Source: Agapanthus africanus (Eukaryota; Streptophyta; Magnoliopsida; Asparagales; Amaryllidaceae). Taken from it: DNA of 64,000 nucleotides. Position 1 is the first letter of the stretch, and the number at the start of each line of letters is the position of its first letter. A program made the position numbers and the translations under genes. The notes under the pieces were generated by a model. It saw only the letters and a list, made by a program, of their open reading frames with translations. It made no database searches and was not told the DNA's origin. The stretch lies in NCBI GenBank assembly GCA_030015575.1, contig CM057338.1, forward strand, positions 774,207,864 through 774,271,863, written 5' to 3'. Shown in pieces: positions 9,748 to 22,455 of this stretch.

Positions 9748-11971
9748 TGTAGGGTTCCTAGGCACTCTAATGGAGTCTCACAAGTGATCAAACATGCACA
9801 AATCAAATTTTACAAGTGCCTACAAACCCTAATACGGATCGTTAACTAGATATATAGGGGAAGCGAGTAAGTAAATGGAAATGTATTTAAAGGAAAGGGG
9901 CTACAACCTTTGTAGATCCGGTCCACCACTTCCTAAGCTCCGCGATGATCTCCCTCCGCTGTCTAAATCGAACCCTTGACTCTTGCATTGGCATCATCGA
10001 AGAATGAGCGGGCTTGATCGTCGGTTCGATGCCGAAGATGATCTACGTCGAGGCATCACAAGAACAAGCTCCAACTTCACCAAGCTTTGAAAACTTATGA
10101 AGTAAACACCCTATACAACTTGGCAAGAGGTAGAGGATGAAGAAATAGGAAGTGGGTAGACTTTAGAATTGGATTTCTCAATTGATTTCTCAAGTTGCCA
10201 TTGGTGTAGAAAGCTTTTCTTCTTCTTGCTCATGAAGAAGAAGATGAAAAAGATATGATAAGTATATTTAGAATAGAAAATAAATATAATACTTATCATA
10301 ATCTAACCTTAGTTAAGTGTAGAGAATGAATTAGGGTTAGTTTAAATGGTTAGGGTTAAGTATAAGACAAGAATGGAGACTAAGTCAAAACTTCAAGAAT
10401 CTTCAACTAAAAACAAAACAAGCAACCATTCATTTATCTTTTTCATTTTCCAAAATGGATATAAATAAATAAGATAAATGAATAAGTAATTAAGTAAACA
10501 AAACCCTAATCATTAACTTAACCATAATTTAATTCTTTACACTTAACCAAATAAGCATGTATCATCAAACATGATACAATCATGTGCACAAAAGTATATC
10601 ACATATACAACTTGCACAATTCAAGTGAGAAAATCCATTTAAAGTGACCCAATACTAGTTAATGCAAAGTAATATATCAAATATATAATTATACAATAAA
10701 TCATTAAATCAACACTTGATTCAATGATCCGGTCATATCGCATATAACCGGCTAGTATCCAATGTATCGGCTTCTCGAATCAATCCTTGATTCGATAACC
10801 AGGTTATATCGCATATAACCAATCGATACATTCGTCGCGAGAATGGAATACGGTATCACATACACGCATTATTCTCAGTCCCGCACATATCTCATATGCG
10901 CTCCTATTTCGTTTCGCTTGAGCCAGGAAACCTCTGTGTAGGACTCTAAAGACTCGTCAATACGCCGGCAGCAGATGATGATCATATCAAACACCCACAA
11001 GCCGCAAACGGTCTGCTAAACGTAACGGCCATCCGGGTATTGAGCGATCAGAAGATCGACGAGTAAGCCCGCTCACACTCCTGTGAATCCAACCAGTAAC
11101 ACTTACCGTATAGTCCGGTCTGTTCGTCTGATATGTCGCATATCTCGCCTAGGGGTGGTAAACGTCAGACCCCAATAGCTCGATAAGTCATGCCGACTTG
11201 AGGTCCATGACATTCGTGAAACTACTGATAACTCTTACCAGTATATCACTGCAACCCTAGCCAGGGATTTCCTGTTATGGCCAGTCGAGCATTGCGCAAC
11301 ATCAACCCCCAATACCGGGAGAGATGAATCCCCTCCTATCGCTCATTGCCTCCATGTGAATCGGGACTGTACCCAAAAGCCACCTGTTTGCACAACTCAG
11401 TAGAGCCGTGGTAGGGTGGAAATCAAAGCACAGTGGGAGACACACAAGACTCTATGACGATCTCGGGTCAACAGACTAAGCTGTACCAGTGTCACCAGAG
11501 AACTGCCATCTGACGTGAGGTATAATACCATCTGGGAGTTCTCGGCGAGTCCGTTCAGTGTACCCAGTCTCCACTGAGCACCCGCATACCATCTCCGATG
11601 TCAAACACCAATGGATATGGGATCATCCATTGCCCATCGCATGGGTCGAGAAGATATACGCTAGTCTACTCTGGAATATCGATGCCCCGTCTCGATATTC
11701 CCTCGACTAGGAACAATGAAGGATGTACTCATTGACTACCCAGGCCCCACTAGTATGATCTGCATCACAGTCCTGGAAGTCGGGTACACATCCTAAGGGC
11801 TTTATCAACATGTAATCAGAGAGACATAAAGTATACATGTTAAGATAAAGAGCAACCAGATAGCGTACTATCATGCCGAGCAAGAAAGTCCTATCTATAT
11901 ATGTCCCAGCATCCACTACAATATACATCCAATGTACAGTAATGGCCTCTAGGGCATACATATAACTAACA
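9748..11971 (-). repeat. LTR of element B, left copy
   Basis: 2224 bp, TGTAGGGTTCC...ATAACTAACA, flanked on both sides by ctcaa. Taken alone it looks like a solo LTR. The interior of B found further right, and the 54-bp LTR end at 14815, suggest it is instead the left LTR of a rearranged full element. It carries the shared U3 block (about 10930-11750) and the U3 hairpin (11498-11543). Confidence 0.9.
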
Positions 11972-12086
11972 CTCAACTCATGAGAGGGATTTTCCTTGAG
12001 CTAGAGGAAGAAGGAGAGCAATGGATGAGAGAGAAGATGCAAGTGAGAATGAATCAATTTTACAACCATGCTCTCATAATTAAGAA

Positions 12087-12119
<33 letters not shown>

Positions 12120-13521
12120 TAACAATTTGTGATGGTGAGTTGATGAATGACCATTATCATTTCATTCATTAAATGCTTTGTGCAAAAAATAAGAAGCATC
12201 TTTGAAAACAAATGATGATGGTCAACAAGTCTACTTTGGTCAACCGGTCAACTAAAGTCAACAAGTCAACAAAAATCAAGAATTCAACTCAACCATGGCA
12301 CAATAAATGTTAACTAATATTATTAATCATATTTCCTATTCTCATTAGGGTTTGGAAAAAGACAACAGTCAACTGTGCATACACACCCGTACCATAACCC
12401 CAATGAGAATCCTCTGTCTCTGTCTCAGTCAACTGTGCATACACACCCGCATCCGTGTTCCGAGGAACACGAATACAATGAGATAAAATCAATCCCAAAA
12501 CATATACTAGGATCTGGCTTAAACCAAAGCCTGCTAGTAATAACTGTCCGGACACCAGGTAGATGCCGATAAGAAGACTGATGAGGTGAACCCATCCGAA
12601 CTCCTACTGAGCCTGTATGTGACAATCTCCGTACAGTCCGGTATGTTCGTCTAAGAGTATCGCATGGCGGGCCTAGGGGGGTGGCAAACGTCAGTCCCCT
12701 AATAGCGGTACAAGTCGTGTCGGAGTGTAGCCCAAAACACCCTGAGAAACTACTGGTAACACTACCAGTAAATCTCGCTTGCCCTGGCCAGGGACGACAA
12801 TATGTAATGGCTCTCCTAGACACAGCGCGATATCAACTCCCAATACCAGGAGAGACGAATCCTGTCTAACCGTCACTGGCTCCAAGTGCTTCGGGACTGC
12901 ACCCAACTACTACCTGTTTGCATGACTCAGTAGAGCCGTGGTAGGGTAGTAATCAAAGAACAGTGGGAACACACTCAAGGCGAAGTGACAGTGTCAAGTC
13001 AGTGGACAAAGCTGTACTCATGTCACCTGGGAACTGTTAACTGACGATAGGTATAATACCAACCAACAGTTCCCGATGAGTCCTGTCCAGTGTACTCGTA
13101 ACCTAACGAGCACCCGCATACTATCTCAAGTACGACGTACTGACGGCTGTGGGACAGACCGTCTCCCCTGCTGGGATGAGAAGCGCATACGCTAGTCTAC
13201 TCCGGAGTATCGATGCCCTGTCTCATTAGTCATACGACTAGGGACCAGAATAAGGATGTGCTTATAGACTACCCAGCCCCCACTAGTGTGATCGCCATCA
13301 CAACGCCGGTAGTCAAGCACAGATCCTAAGGGCTCCATCAATATGTTTCAGCGATATGTTAAAAGAAACATATACATATATTAAGATAGAAACAAACCAA
13401 GTAGCACACTACTATATCAAGCAAGACTTTCGTAAAACCGTATATATATCCCAAGCTTCCAAAATGTATTATACAAACTAGTACTATACAATAATGGCCT
13501 CTAGGGCATACATATCTAACA
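11972..13521 (-). repeat. Right LTR of element A, second part (copy 1)
   Basis: Continues LTR A from CTCATGAGAGGG to ATCTAACA, including a short AAT microsatellite (about 12088-12118), a W-box cluster (12210-12269) and the U3 block. About 180 bp present in the left LTR are missing at 12556 (acaccaggtag junction). A near-identical copy lies at 33258-34831 with the same deletion. Confidence 0.92.
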
Positions 13522-14814
13522 ATCTGTTCTACCATACTGAGGAACAGAAGGTGTTAGTATCTCGCCACGCTACCTTTTTAGAAAGGGAATTTCTTGTAAA
13601 AGAAATTAGTGGGAGTACGGTAGAACTAGAAGAAATTCAGAGACCACAAACTATAGCAGAAGATTTGGAAGAACCCTTAGATTCAGTTATACCCGACGAA
13701 CCTCAGCCACTCCGTAGATCTAGTAGGATTTCTCATCCGCCCGAGAGATACTATGGTTTTCTTATAGATGGGGATTGAGAGGATTGCATCTTGGAAGAAG
13801 ATGATCCTATTAGTTTCAGGCAGGCCAATATCAGTATGGACTCTGATAAGTAGCTGGATGCTATGCAATCTGAAATGGAGTCCATGTACACCAATAAAGT
13901 GCGAACCCTAGAAGTTTCTCCACCTGGGGTAAAACCCGTTGGATGCAAATGGATCTACAAGAAGAAACTTGGTGTAGATGGACATGTGGAAACCTATAAG
14001 GCTAGATTCGTTGCAAAAGGTTCTCGTCAAAGTCCAGGAGTGGACTATGACGAAACCTTTTTTCCAGTGGCTATGCTCAAATCTATTAGGATCCTGCTTG
14101 CCATTGCTGCCTTCCATGACTATGAGATCTGGCAGATGGACGTAAAAACAGCTTTTCTAAACGGAAGTTTAGAAGAGTGCACTTATATGGATCAGCCAGA
14201 AGTTTTTGTAGACAGTGGGAGCAGCGGGAAGGTGTGCAAGTTACTCAAATCCATTTATGGATTGAAGCAAGCATCTTGGAGCTGGAACATCTGTTTTAAT
14301 GAGACAGTCAAGGACTTTGATTTCATCAAGAACGAAGATGAGCCTTGTATTTATAAGAAGATTGTAGGACGAACTGTCATGTTCCCAGTCTTGTACGTGG
14401 ACGACATTCTTTTAATAGGAAATGACATTCCTATGCTACAATCGGTCAAGCTATTCTTATCACAAAGGTTCTCCATGAAAGACCTAGGTGATGCCTCGTA
14501 CATTCTGGGGATCAAGATCTACAGAGATAGATCCAAGAAATTACTGGGACTTTCACAGTCCAGGTACACAGAGACCGTACTAAAGAGATTTAGTATAGAA
14601 GATTCCAAGCGCGGTAACATACCTGCATTGCACGGAATCACCCTCTCCAAGGAGATGTCTCCCAAGACTGACGAAGAGAGGGTTCGCATGAGCACTATAC
14701 CCTACGGTTCGGCGGTAGGATCTATAATGTATGTGATGCTATGTACAAGACCAGATGTAGCTTACGCACTAAGCGTGGTGAGCCGGTATCAGTCAGACCT
14801 AGGTGAGAACCATT
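13522..14814 (+). pseudogene. H1 RT fragment, extra copy (in duplicated segment)
   Basis: Starts with the duplicated atctg and continues H1 coding sequence: integrase end, linker, RT ([53 protein letters not shown]). It shares with the second copy (34837-36124) a TGA stop after GDGD (13777-13779) and has a private stop where the other copy has Trp (TAG near 13852). It ends abruptly at 14814 inside the RNase H linker, where LTR B sequence begins. It is a copy of flanking sequence, not an independent insertion. Confidence 0.9.
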
Positions 14815-14868
14815 ACAATATACATCCAATGTACAGTAATGGCTTCTAGGGCATACATATAACTAACA
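14815..14868 (-). repeat. 54-bp remnant of the LTR B end
   Basis: Matches 11918-11971 with one difference and ends ATAACTAACA, followed by the polypurine complement and B's interior. The junction with H1 sequence on its left shows only a base or so of overlap, although both parents have a CCA-T-like context there. Confidence 0.88.
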
Positions 14869-14880
14869 ATCTCCCACTTG
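14869..14880 (-). other. Polypurine tract of element B (complement)
   Basis: ATCTCCCACTTG abuts the LTR end; on the element strand, CAAGTGGGAGAT. Confidence 0.85.
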
Positions 14881-17667
14881 CACTAGGGCCATCTGTAGCA
14901 GTGGTCGCAGTATCTAATACTCAACCATCCCATATGAGTCTCTCTCTGGGAAAAGGCCTTCGTGAGTGGATCCGCCGTGTTGTCCTCTGAGTCTTCTCTC
15001 CTAACCTCGATCACCCTGGAGATCAACTATCTCCATGATCAGGTGATGCTGCCTCAGAATTTGTCTGGGTCACTGATGGGACCATGGTTCCAGGGCCGAA
15101 GCCACACTTCCATTGTCACACAATGGTAGGAACCTAGTTCATCCTATGAACCTATATACACCCAAACTGCCTCTTTGGTAGTATCTTTAATAGCGATGTT
15201 ACCAGCCTTTATCGTCTAGTTTGCCACGGTATCTAGCTTGGAACTCTTCCAACATACCGTCCCTTTACTAAGGGTAAAGACAATGCCTGTGACTGATATT
15301 CAGTCGTCTTTATCACTCTGGAACCCTTCCAGTGATTCTCCCCTGGATCGATTGATACCATTTCACTACAACTAGTGAGTATCCTAACATCCAATTAGAT
15401 CTATCTCATAGATCCAAAGCTTAGGATTTAGTAGGTATCACTTTGATCCTATATGGAAAATCTTTGTGATAAGCGGAGATTGATCGAGCGTAGCATAGGA
15501 AACTCCTTCCGTAACAAGAGTATGTCATCCACGTACTCTACGAGGATCGTCACCATACTCCCTACTACCTTTTTGTTTATACAAGGTTCATCTACCATTT
15601 TGATGATGTCAACTTCTTTGACCTATCCATCAAAACAGATGTTCCAACTCCGCGATGCCTGCTTTATCCTATAAAGCATCTTGCACACGTTTCCGCTGCT
15701 CCCACTGTCTACGAGGCCCTCTGGCTGTGTTCTTATAGACGTTCTCTTCTAAATCAATATTTAGAAAAGGAGTCATGGCACCCAACCACCAGATATCGCA
15801 GTCATGGTATGTAGCCATGGCAAGTAGGATCTGGATGGACTTAAGCATATTCCATGGAAAAGGTTTCATCATTACCCGTGCCTGGTCGATGACGAAAACC
15901 TTTAACAAGTCTAGCTTTGAAAGTCTCAACTTTTCCATCTACACCAAGTAATCTTCTCAAGATATACTTGCTCCTGATGGGGATTTAACCCTTCAGATAG
16001 CAGCTAAAGTCCATACTTTGCTGGTGTATGTGGATTCCATCTCAGATCGCTAAGCATCCAGCCATTCTTACAGAGTCCCTACTCTTGATGGCCTGCTCGA
16101 ATCTAGTTGGGTCATCATCTCATGATGCAATCCTCGCTCCCACTGTCATCGAGAAATCGAAGTATCTCTCAGGTGGGTGAGGAACCCTACTAGATCGGCG
16201 GAGAGGCTGAGGTTCGTTGGAATCTACTGACTCCTTTGGTTCTGTCAAATCATCAGCTTCAGTTTGTATAGCTGGAACATTTCCAGTTCTACATAACTGA
16301 CCTTGCCTCGAGTTTGTCCGGATTTTGCTTTTGACATAGGCCGGACAATCCCAAATCTTAACTTACTTAAGAGATAGGATCTTCCCATACCATATCTCAT
16401 ATGGAGTGGTAGGCATTGATTTGATTCAAACCTAATTCAATAGGTATGCAGCTTCTCAAGTGCATAACCCCCAAAAAGGAAATAGGTAACTTAGTAGTAC
16501 TCATCATAGAGCACACCTTATCATATAGGGTGTGATTGCTCCGCCCCGATATACCATCGTGCTATGGTTTATACGGAGGAGTAATGCTGAGAGAGAATCT
16601 CATTTTCTTTTAGAATAGTCCAGGAATGCTATGCACAAGTATTCTCCTCCCTGATCTCATCATAGGACATAATACTTATACCCGGTTATTGGTTCTCTAC
16701 TTTTAACTTATATTCTGTGAATACCTCAAGAGGTTCGGACTTATGTTTCAACAGGAACATATGACTGAATCTTGAGAGATTATCAGAGAATATAATGAAG
16801 TATAAAGAACCAGTCCTGGCATGTGTAGACAGGAGACCTTACATACATCATCATGTATCAGTCCCAAGAGTTTACCAACTCTTCCTCTGTTTCCAGTAAA
16901 CAGAGCTGGTGTCATTATATCTTTGTGACATGACTGGCAAGTTTCACAAGATGTAAATTCAAACTGATTTAAATATGCATCTAAATGTAACTTCAGCTAG
17001 TCGGGTCGCATTGATATGACCTAGTCTACAATACCTCAAGAAGAATTCGTTCATTTCTGAACTCTTCCTCTTGTGTGTGTTCTGTATACGAGGAACTGTA
17101 GTTTGATTTAGAACGTCAATGCTTTTAGATAACGTGCCTGAACCGATCAACTTTTGATATAGGAAATGTTCAAAACATTATCCATCAATACAAAATTATA
17201 TCCTTTCTTTACTAATAAAGAGACTGATATGATTTTGTATATCAGGTTCGGTATCTAATAGCATTTGTTCAGAATCAATGTATTCGTAATACAGGGTGAC
17301 AGTGACCAACAGACTTGGCTGCAACACTTGCCCCGTTTTCTGCCTCATGAAACTTATCACCCGTTCTCAGTTTTTCTACCCTTTTGTAGCCCTATGTAAC
17401 AGATTACATATCTGGGATCCTGATCCGGTATCATATACCCAGGATGCAGAGGATACTGAGAAACAGTTCTTTGTAATGAACACACCCGAAGGAGATGCAT
17501 CATATGCACTTTCTTCGTTTAGGCGGAATAGGAATTCTGGTATTCCCCAATTTCCTGCTCTGTCTTATAACAATTATAAGTTGGAGCGGGACCAACGTTC
17601 CCCAGCTCAGTATAACAAGCGGGTTCGGTCAAAACTCCGTATTATTATCTTGATTAAGGCGTGATAT
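14881..17667 (-). pseudogene. Element B: shattered gag-less copia pol
   Basis: Minus-strand remnants in copia order: RNase H near 14950-15300, RT near 15660-16060 ([16 protein letters not shown] is readable), linker near 16100-16300, integrase near 16330-16950, GAG-pre-integrase with RYCRLGHIN near 16959-17150, and the protease region with a DTG-like site near 17400-17450. Indels and stops occur every few tens of bases, so no domain is translatable. The Trp codon that is amber in A and H1 is still TGG here. The gag position is empty: the pre-protease peptide adjoins the leader at about 17650, as in D. Confidence 0.88.
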
Positions 17668-18118
17668 GGTCGCTACCAGGAGAGAGAGAGAAGAAAACAC
17701 TCTGCGTGCGCTCTTGCAAGATTAGATTGGTTATGTATTTTATCTAATCAGGATGTCTCCCACTGTTTTTATCAAATCTTCCTTCAAACCCTAAAAGGAA
17801 AGACTAGCCGGGATTAATTACACTCTACAAGTTCGTCAATCTTTCAGCCAGGCCAGTGTCGGTACTTTGAGGGAGGTTCCCCGTGCTTTCGCACGGACCT
17901 AATTACAGTAAAGCTCGTTTTCCCAGAGGCGTAACCCCGTTGACACCTTTCTAGACACCTGCTTGATCGGTTAATTGCAAAGTGCAAAACTCTCCCAGGA
18001 GTAACAATTACTCGCAGTGGGCATCGGGATCCAACTATCATATAGAAGCTATGCAATCTCATTGCAAATTTCAACACTTGAAACTCCTGATAAATGTTTT
18101 TACCCCTAGCACCTATGA

Positions 18119-18310
18119 CCTTAACTATGGTCAACAAATCATAAGTACTAGTCAAGTTCTACCCGTCATTTCGTGATTAATTAGACCCACCCACATGACC
18201 CTTAACTAAGGTCAACAAAGTCACGCGACTGTCCAAACTAATCGTATCATATGCGGTGTAGGAAGACATCACTGAGCTACCGTACACTGTGCCTTGACTA
18301 TGGTCAACAA
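18119..18310 (-). other. Three TTGAC mini-hairpins, element B leader
   Basis: TTAACTATGGTCAA (18121), TTAACTAAGGTCAA (18202) and TTGACTATGGTCAA (18295). The stem is TT[A/G]AC/G[G]TCAA. The loop bases are nearly constant within B and differ from the other elements. Confidence 0.65.
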
Positions 18311-19123
18311 ACACAGCACGAATACTAAGTACTCTACTTCCTAAAATGACGGAGGGTTGCGGCTGGTTTTTGTGAAAACCTTTAACGCTTTGAACTTGAT
18401 CTCGTTGCGGAATCAAATGGTTTTTAAATGGAATGTTCTTGAAGCTTTTCTAGTTTTGCTAAAGGGGTCACTCCCGGTGAAGGGATCGTCGGCCCTTTCC
18501 TCGTCGAATGAGGTGCGGGATATATCATATATATCACTGTGCAAAGAGGAAACTATAGAAGCGATCAAAGACAAACCGAGGGTTGTAGCATCTGCCAGTT
18601 ATTGCTAAAGGAGTCACTCCTGGTGAAGGGATCTCGGTCCTTTCCTCATCGAATAAGGTGCAGGATGTTCTATAATGAACACCGCGATGCAAAGCAAGAA
18701 CTGTAGCTACCTGTTTTTATTTTGAAATTCGATTCCACAACATTAATTAGGTTTATTTTCTTTCATTAATCTCATTAATGAATATCCCATCATTAAGATC
18801 CACCTAAACATCACAGATAAATATAACGTACGCTTATGCCATCCGCATTCGCCTCGATGTCCCGTCTGCACCGTTAGGTTAGGTAACTAACGGCAGAGCG
18901 GGGCAGGGCTACCACGGGTGTAAAACATAAGCAACGTCTATATAATAAATCATATATACTATATATAATATCTGTCACAGAACATCACATGATCACATCA
19001 CAGATAAATATCACAGCAGAAGAAACATATGAAATATTGGATATACTAGGACGTCCGTGTTTTCAATACGAGCCAGTATAAAAAACGGATTCCACGGTCG
19101 TGATGAATAGCCAATCCCACACC

Positions 19124-19258
19124 CCTAGACCCCTACGAGAGCGGCAAGCAACCCTACCAATTCTAGGGTTAGGAGACCCGGACTCGACTCCTCGAGTTGG
19201 TCTCCCACTGGACCCCAGAACCCGGTTACTTGTGCTCCCCTCCTTGGGTCTATCCTAG
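19124..19258 (-). other. Branched leader fold, element B
   Basis: Ends CCTAGACCC and GGGTCTATCCTAG pair. The arms AGCGGCAAGCAACC and GGTTACTTGTGCT pair, and inner arms (GGTCTCC with GGAGACC; ACCCTAGAA-type with TTCTGGGGT-type on the sense strand) also pair. Several of these pairs differ from those in A, D, F and G. Confidence 0.68.
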
Positions 19259-20213
19259 TGCAGAAAAGTAAATAATATACAAATGGTGACAACATCCGCA
19301 ACCTGAAAGTGCCCCAATAAAAGAATATTACATACAAGTTTATACATGAATGAAAATGAAAAAACACTCATCTCACATAAAAACCCCCGGCTATTCAAAC
19401 ACGACGATCCAATATAACATATCCAGCAACACATAACATCACATGTCATCAACGTAAGCAAATATGCGCATCCCAATTGTCGTTGACATATAGCAACGAA
19501 ACCGGCGATATCACATATTACACTTACGGTCACAGAAAAGAAAGTGTAAAACTACAACAGTTGGAATCCACAACCTCCTCAGACATCGCATGCCTGACCA
19601 AATGAATTACTTAGACATCGCATGCCTAACAATTATAAACCCTGCATTTTAGTCTCAAAATCGAAAACACTTTTCAATATCAAGTCGGGCAATTCAACAG
19701 GATTCCCGACATTCTGATCGAATACTCGTCGCAAACTTCAGTAGACGGCCGCACCCCCGATGCCGTTGACAAAGTGCACCAAGGCGGAACACCGCTACCG
19801 CGAGCACCCAAACGGATGCTTTCGGCGACGGGGTTCTCCTACAGTCACTTGGTCGGGGCTATGGAGTGAGGCTGTCTATTAAGTTTACCCGGCGAGTATC
19901 CGCGTACGCTACGTGATTGCGACGGACTTTTGATCACATCAAAATTCCGTGGCAACCGATCAAGTGAGACTAAACTGCTATGTTTATAATACTCATTCCG
20001 TTATCTCATAACTTATTGTGAATTCCAATTATTGTATCACATTCCGGATAAATGGAAAATGTTAAACTTTCCGATCAAATAATCGAACACCCAAGTTTTC
20101 CCGAAACAGCTCAACACATGAAATAAGTCTAACAACATTCAGTTCGTACCTCAGTACCAACGGTCCAGCCGTAGAAGGGTCAAGCCAACGCCTCACATGT
20201 GGCACGCCGTACT

Positions 20214-22440
20214 TGTAAGTGCACGGCGGCGCCCCGGCCGTCAAACCGACGGCCAAATGCGGAAGCGGTGATAAACTTTAATTTTGCGAACTTTGCAAAC
20301 CGGCACCACCGCGCACTAAACACCCGTTACGGGCCATTAAACTAGATCTAGCAAAGTAACAAGATAGGGAAGAGATGTACCGAGTGATCCGAGTCCTCCG
20401 GTCTTCTCGTCGTCGTCCCGATCTCTCGCGGAAACTCCGGTCGTCGCCTCCTCGCCGGAAGGGCACCACATCGCCTGCATCTTTTACGGGCTCCTGCCTC
20501 TATACCGAGGCAACTCAGGCATGAAGCTGGCAAGTCGACATGCCCAAGATTTGCTGTAGAATGTGTAGTGTAGAGTCTATGTCTCATGGAGTTTGTGAAG
20601 TTTCCTTGATGGAAGAATCAACAAGAAATGAACTTGGGAATTTTTGGTGGCAAGCTAAAATGAGATGGATGCTTAATTTTTGCCACACCAAAATGAAATC
20701 AACCCCTCTCCTTACCATGAAGTGGCCGGCCATATACATGTGAGAATGGTGGAGGAAAAAACAAGCATAAGAGGGAGGTGAGTATAGGAGATGAGAAGAG
20801 GTGACCATAACCAAACATCATCATAACAAATTCACATCAAACCCATACCCTCTCTTATCTCAATTAATGCAAGTGATGGTGCATCAAAAGAAAAGATGGA
20901 AAGGGAATCTAAAGATGCTATCATAATCTCTCATCTCACAAATAAACCCTCCACAAAATGTTATTTGCAAACTTGCAAATAACCCCCTCCATCGGAAAAG
21001 TCCGGCCGGGAAAGAACAAAGGAAAACCGGCTGGAACGGAATGCAAACTGGCAACTCCAGAAAACAGGTCCCGTAATAAATTACAGGAAAACCCCGATAC
21101 TGTGCATACACACCCGCATCTGTATTCCGACCGGATACAAATGCAATGAGACAAAATCTACACTGTACTATACTAGGATCCGGCTTAAACCAAAGCCGGC
21201 TAGTAATATCCGTTCGATCCTGATCCGTGCAATACCGCACATATCTGATCGAACCGAGCCATATATCTATACGGCCTCTAGTACTAACCGTCCGATCCTG
21301 ATCCGTGCAATACCGCACGTATCTGATCGGACCCTGCCATATCTCCATACGGCCTCTACAGCGTTTCGCCCGAAAGCCTGAGTAACTGAAAGTGTGGTGG
21401 ACTCTAAAGACTCGTCAATACTATGGCTGTGGATTTAACCACTAGCACGTCAGAGGTATAAGCCAATACGTGATGGGCCACCAGCTATTGACTAAAAAGG
21501 GACGTCGATGAGCGAACTCATCCTGACACCCTACTGAGCCTGTCAGTGACAATATCCGTACAGTCCGGTCCGTTCGTCTATGAGCATCGCATGTCGGGCC
21601 TAGGGGTTTGGTAAAAGTCAGACCCCCAAAAGCGGTACAAGTCGTGTCGGAGTGTAGCCCAGAACACCCTGAGATACTACTGGAATACCTACCAGTAAAT
21701 CTCCTGCCTTGGCCAAGGACTTTGTGTAATGGCTCTCCTAGACACAGCGCGACCTCACCCCCAATACTGGGAGAGACGAACCCCCGAAGATCCGCTCACT
21801 GCCTCCATGTGACTCGGGACTGTACCCAACTAAAACCTGTTTGCACGACTCCTTTGAGCCGTGGTAGGGTAGCAATCAAAGTACAGTGGGAACTCACACG
21901 AGACAAATGACGATCCCCAGGTCGATGAACTAATCTGTACACATGTCACCAGGGAACTGCTATCCGACGTCTGGTATAAGACCAACTAGCATGTTCCCGG
22001 CGAGTCCAGTCCAGTGTACTCATAACCCAATGAGCACCTGTATACATCTTAGGTGAACCAACTGACACCAGTGGCTTGTGAGACCGGCCACCGCCCCTCG
22101 TCAGGGTCTCGACTGTATACACTAGTCTACTCTGGAGAATCGATGCCCTGTCTCGAAACTCCCACGACTAGGGACCTTTTAAGGATGTGCTTATAGACTC
22201 CAGCTCTCACTTATATGATCGCCCTCATACTGCTGGCAGTCAAGCAAGAATCCTAGGGGCTCTATCAACGTGCAATAGCGACCTGTCAGGTCACCTAAAG
22301 CAGTACACGATGATAAAGGTAAACCAGATAGCATACTATCATCTCGAGTAAGACTGTCCTACCGGGATAGGACCTCCCTCAATCATTGCAATCACGTGCC
22401 TGTGATCCAATAATTGACTCTGAGGGCACTATCTCCAACA
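20214..22440 (-). repeat. LTR of element G, left copy
   Basis: 2227 bp, TGTAAGTGCACGG...CTATCTCCAACA. Its first 300 bp are GC-rich. It carries the family U3 block (about 21380-22200) with the hairpin at 21952-21998, and a hairpin-containing tandem repeat at 21195-21355. Confidence 0.93.
21195..21355. repeat. Tandem hairpin repeat in LTR G (left copy)
   Basis: Two units of about 82 bp. Each contains CCGATC or TCGATC ... GTGC AATACC GCAC ... GATCGG/GATCGA, a foldback. The right LTR has the same array with an additional partial unit (29155-29330), so unit number is changing. Confidence 0.8.
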
Positions 22441-22455
22441 ATCTCCCACTTGCAC
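22441..22455 (-). other. Polypurine tract of element G (complement)
   Basis: ATCTCCCACTTGCAC directly after the LTR end. Confidence 0.88.

Larger units (their letters stand above)
1574..13521 (-). mobile_element. A: full-length Ty1/copia element nested in H1
   Basis: Minus-strand element. Left (3') LTR 1574-3725, interior 3726-9351, right (5') LTR 9352-13521, the last interrupted by part of element B. Ends are TG...CA and the target-site duplication is atctg (1569-1573 and 13522-13526). The PBS complement (9339-9351) and the polypurine complement (3726-3740) fix the orientation. Gag is absent. The LTR pair differs by small substitutions, microsatellite length, and one deletion of about 180 bp in the right copy. 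Confidence 0.92.
17668..20208 (-). other. Leader of element B, distal part (left of element G)
   Basis: Non-coding. It holds three mini-hairpins (18119-18310), a duplicated leader block (about 18455-18545 and 18600-18690), a CGTTAG-type stem near 18870, the branched fold (19124-19258), and a longer proximal block shared with D (about 19600-20208) that A and F lack. It is cut by element G at 20208/20214 and resumes at 30418. Confidence 0.75.

Noticed and set aside
9748..11971. Simple solo LTR interpretation of the left LTR B
   Set aside because: Possible locally, but the identical ctcaa flank at 33258 and the LTR end plus interior of B at 14815 onwards fit a rearranged full element better.
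20348..20587. Cys/Arg-rich ORFs in the GC-rich start of LTR G (also 28300-28539)
   Set aside because: Present only as a pair because of the two LTRs; no start context, domain or homolog recognised.
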